This document shows positions 6,037 through 7,621 of a stretch of DNA of 7,621 nucleotides, in pieces. Origin of the DNA: Verrucomicrobiota bacterium (GTDB taxonomy: Bacteria > Verrucomicrobiota > Lentisphaeria > Oligosphaerales > JAFGRS01). Every line of letters starts with the position of its first letter. Positions within the stretch are counted from its first letter, which is position 1. The position numbers and the translations under genes were made by a program. The stretch spans positions 1 to 7,621 of the forward strand of contig JAGVUW010000552.1 of the NCBI GenBank assembly GCA_019136035.1, given 5' to 3'. Under the pieces are notes generated by a model. The model was given only the letters and a program-made list of their open reading frames with translations, was not told the origin of the DNA and made no database searches.

Positions 6037-7621
6037 ATGCTGAGAACTGCCTGTCTCGGGCTGTTGGCCCTCTTCTGCTCCGCGCTCTGCGTCGTCGCGG
6101 CGTCAACCACGCAAGCGTTGCCGCGGGAAGGCGACGTGACCATCGACGGGGTGCTGGACGAGGCGGCCTGGGAGCGCGCCCCGTGGCAAGCCGGCTTCCG
6201 CTCGGCGAGCGCGGCGGCGGAGAACGCCGGAGAGCCCAGGCCGGCAGCGGTTCAGACCCGCTTCAAGGTCCTCTGGGACGCCGCGGCTCTCTTCGTTGCG
6301 GTCGAGTGCGATGAACCGCAGGTCGAGGCACTGAAGGCGCGCTATGCGGCCCACGACAGTGATGTCTACCAGGACGACTGCGTGGAGCTGTTCATGGACC
6401 CCGCTGGTGAGGGGCGCTACTACCACCACGTTGTCGTCAACTCGAAGGGCGCCTGGTACGATGACTATGGGGCCGATTACGGCCTGGTCCATGTCAAGCG
6501 CTGGGAATGCCCTCTGGAGACCGCCACCAGCGTCGATGCGGCGGCCAAAGCCTGGCGTTGCGAGGTCCGCATCCCCCTGGCGGCGCTGCAGCTCAAGCCG
6601 GACGCCGGCAGTACCTGGCTGTGGAACGTGACGCGCGAGCGCTATGCCGGGGGCCGACTGGAACTCACCACCTGGGCGCCACTGAAGGGGAACTTCCATC
6701 AGCCGAAGCGGTTTGGCCGCCTGACCGGAGTCGCGATCGATTACAGCCGCTTTGCGGTGGGCTTGGGGGAGCCGAAAGTGACGATCAGCGGCGGCAGTGG
6801 GACGTTCAACACCTTGGAGCTGCGCCTGCCGGTGACCAACGGCGGCCAGCAGCCGCGCTCGCTGCGCTTGAGCGCCGGTCGCTTCCTGGCCCCGGAGACC
6901 GCAGTCACGGCAGCGCCCATCGAGCTGGCAGGGGGTGCTACCCAGGTGGTGACTCTGCCCGGCCTCAGGGTCCGTCGCGGTGACAGCGATGCGGCCGTCC
7001 AGATCACCGCCACCGACACGGTCCTGGAGCAACCCGCCACGATCGTGGTGAAGCGGCTGGACGCCGACTACCGTCCGCTGGTGGTCGAGGTACTGCAGCC
7101 GGTGTACCGAGGCAACATCTACGCGACCGAGAGTGTGCCGGAGATCGTCTTCCGCGTGACCCTGGCCGACGACGTGGCGGCGCGCACGCGCGCCGTGGCG
7201 TATGCTTTGTGCACCGCCGCCGGCACCGAGATCCATGCCGGCACGGCCACAGCCGCCCAGATCGAGGGCGACCTGCGACTGGACGCCGCCGCGCTGCCGG
7301 TGGGTACGTATGCCCTCGTCCTGCGCGCCTTGGGCAGAGAGACGGACGAGGTCATCGCGGAGACCCGCGCCACCCTGCGCAAGCTGGCCCCCGCCCCAGG
7401 CAGCGAAGTCCGCGTCGACGCCCTCGGCAACATCCTGGTTGACGGCAAGCCGAGAATGTTTCTGGGCTGGTATGGCGGCATCCCGCTGGAGGATCCCCGC
7501 GCCGACGTGGTGGCCCTGCAGGATCTGACGACGCCGGTGGTGCTTCCCGGCATCGCGCCCGAGGATGTGGCCCGGGCACTGGGCGAGCCCTTCCGCCGGC
7601 ACGGCATCTACTCGGTGGTCA
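6037..7621 (+). CDS. Secreted modular protein with N-terminal CBM9-like sugar-binding domain, partial, C-terminus off the window
   Basis: 528 residues are visible and the frame stays open to the window end. A signal peptide spans about 1-25 (MLRT, then hydrophobic to CVVAAS); no lipobox is present. Residues about 34-235 form a CBM9-like domain, with DGVLDEAAWERAPW (38-50), the strand LWDAAALFVAVECDEP (79-94), DDCVELFMDP (113-122), YHHVVVNSKGAWYDDYG and CEVRIPLAALQL (175-186). CBM9 modules bind sugar chain ends in hydrolases and related proteins. Residues about 245-450 look like one or two beta-sandwich linker domains. From 457 the text VRVDALGNILVDGKPRMFLGWYG resembles the opening of a glycosidase-like TIM barrel, so a catalytic domain probably lies beyond the window. 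The ATG at 6037 is preferred because AGGA lies eight bases upstream. An in-frame ATG at 5980 overlaps the upstream TGA (ATGA) and would add 19 residues, giving an unusually long signal-peptide n-region. It is 53 bases after the repaired DUF4838 gene, probably co-transcribed. Specificity unknown. Confidence 0.82.
   Translation, partial: MLRTACLGLLALFCSALCVVAASTTQALPREGDVTIDGVLDEAAWERAPWQAGFRSASAAAENAGEPRPAAVQTRFKVLWDAAALFVAVECDEPQVEALKARYAAHDSDVYQDDCVELFMDPAGEGRYYHHVVVNSKGAWYDDYGADYGLVHVKRWECPLETATSVDAAAKAWRCEVRIPLAALQLKPDAGSTWLWNVTRERYAGGRLELTTWAPLKGNFHQPKRFGRLTGVAIDYSRFAVGLGEPKVTISGGSGTFNTLELRLPVTNGGQQPRSLRLSAGRFLAPETAVTAAPIELAGGATQVVTLPGLRVRRGDSDAAVQITATDTVLEQPATIVVKRLDADYRPLVVEVLQPVYRGNIYATESVPEIVFRVTLADDVAARTRAVAYALCTAAGTEIHAGTATAAQIEGDLRLDAAALPVGTYALVLRALGRETDEVIAETRATLRKLAPAPGSEVRVDALGNILVDGKPRMFLGWYGGIPLEDPRADVVALQDLTTPVVLPGIAPEDVARALGEPFRRHGIYSVV

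Noticed and set aside
6037..6120. Lipoprotein signal in the CBM9-like protein
   Set aside because: The cysteines at 14 and 18 are not preceded by a lipobox; small-residue positions fit ordinary signal peptidase cleavage better.
6103..7602. 499-codon minus-strand open frame
   Set aside because: It is antisense to the CBM9-like gene, has a repetitive Arg/Gly/Gln composition, no domain features and no ribosome site that I can identify.

Overview
This is a GC-rich bacterial window with five protein-coding genes arranged as two divergent groups around a short promoter region at about 3502-3668. There are no RNA genes, CRISPR arrays or insertion sequences that I can see. The gene set (GH31 glycosidase, amidohydrolase-2, aldo/keto reductase, DUF4838 protein and a CBM9-like modular enzyme) is typical of polysaccharide-degrading Planctomycetota, Lentisphaerota, Armatimonadota, Hydrogenedentota or Verrucomicrobiota. 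That lineage assignment is inference from gene content and base composition; nothing in the window fixes the phylum.

Minus strand, in order of transcription: an aldo/keto reductase (3501 to 2527), then after 43 bases an amidohydrolase-2 family metal-dependent hydrolase (2483 to 1554), then after a 153-base gap rich in hairpins a GH31 glycoside hydrolase (1400 to beyond base 1, N-terminal 466 residues visible). None of the three has a signal peptide, so they look like a cytoplasmic set acting on sugars or sugar derivatives.

Plus strand: a DUF4838 protein with an alpha-glucuronidase-like N-terminus and a signal peptide (3669 onward), then a second secreted protein that opens with a CBM9-like sugar-binding domain and leads towards a probable catalytic domain cut off by the window end (6037 to beyond 7621). 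The sensible reading is that exported proteins work on a glycan outside the cytoplasm and the minus-strand enzymes process what enters the cell. The actual substrate cannot be read from the sequence.

The most striking observation is inside the DUF4838 gene. A perfect 14-base tandem duplication at 5541-5568 shifts the frame. As sequenced, the product loses its C-terminal beta-sandwich-like region and gains about 74 residues of out-of-frame Pro/Ser-rich tail, ending at 5780. Removing one copy restores a single 766-residue protein ending at 5983, whose stop overlaps an in-frame ATG of the next gene. This is either a fresh slippage mutation, a switchable state in the population, or an assembly error.
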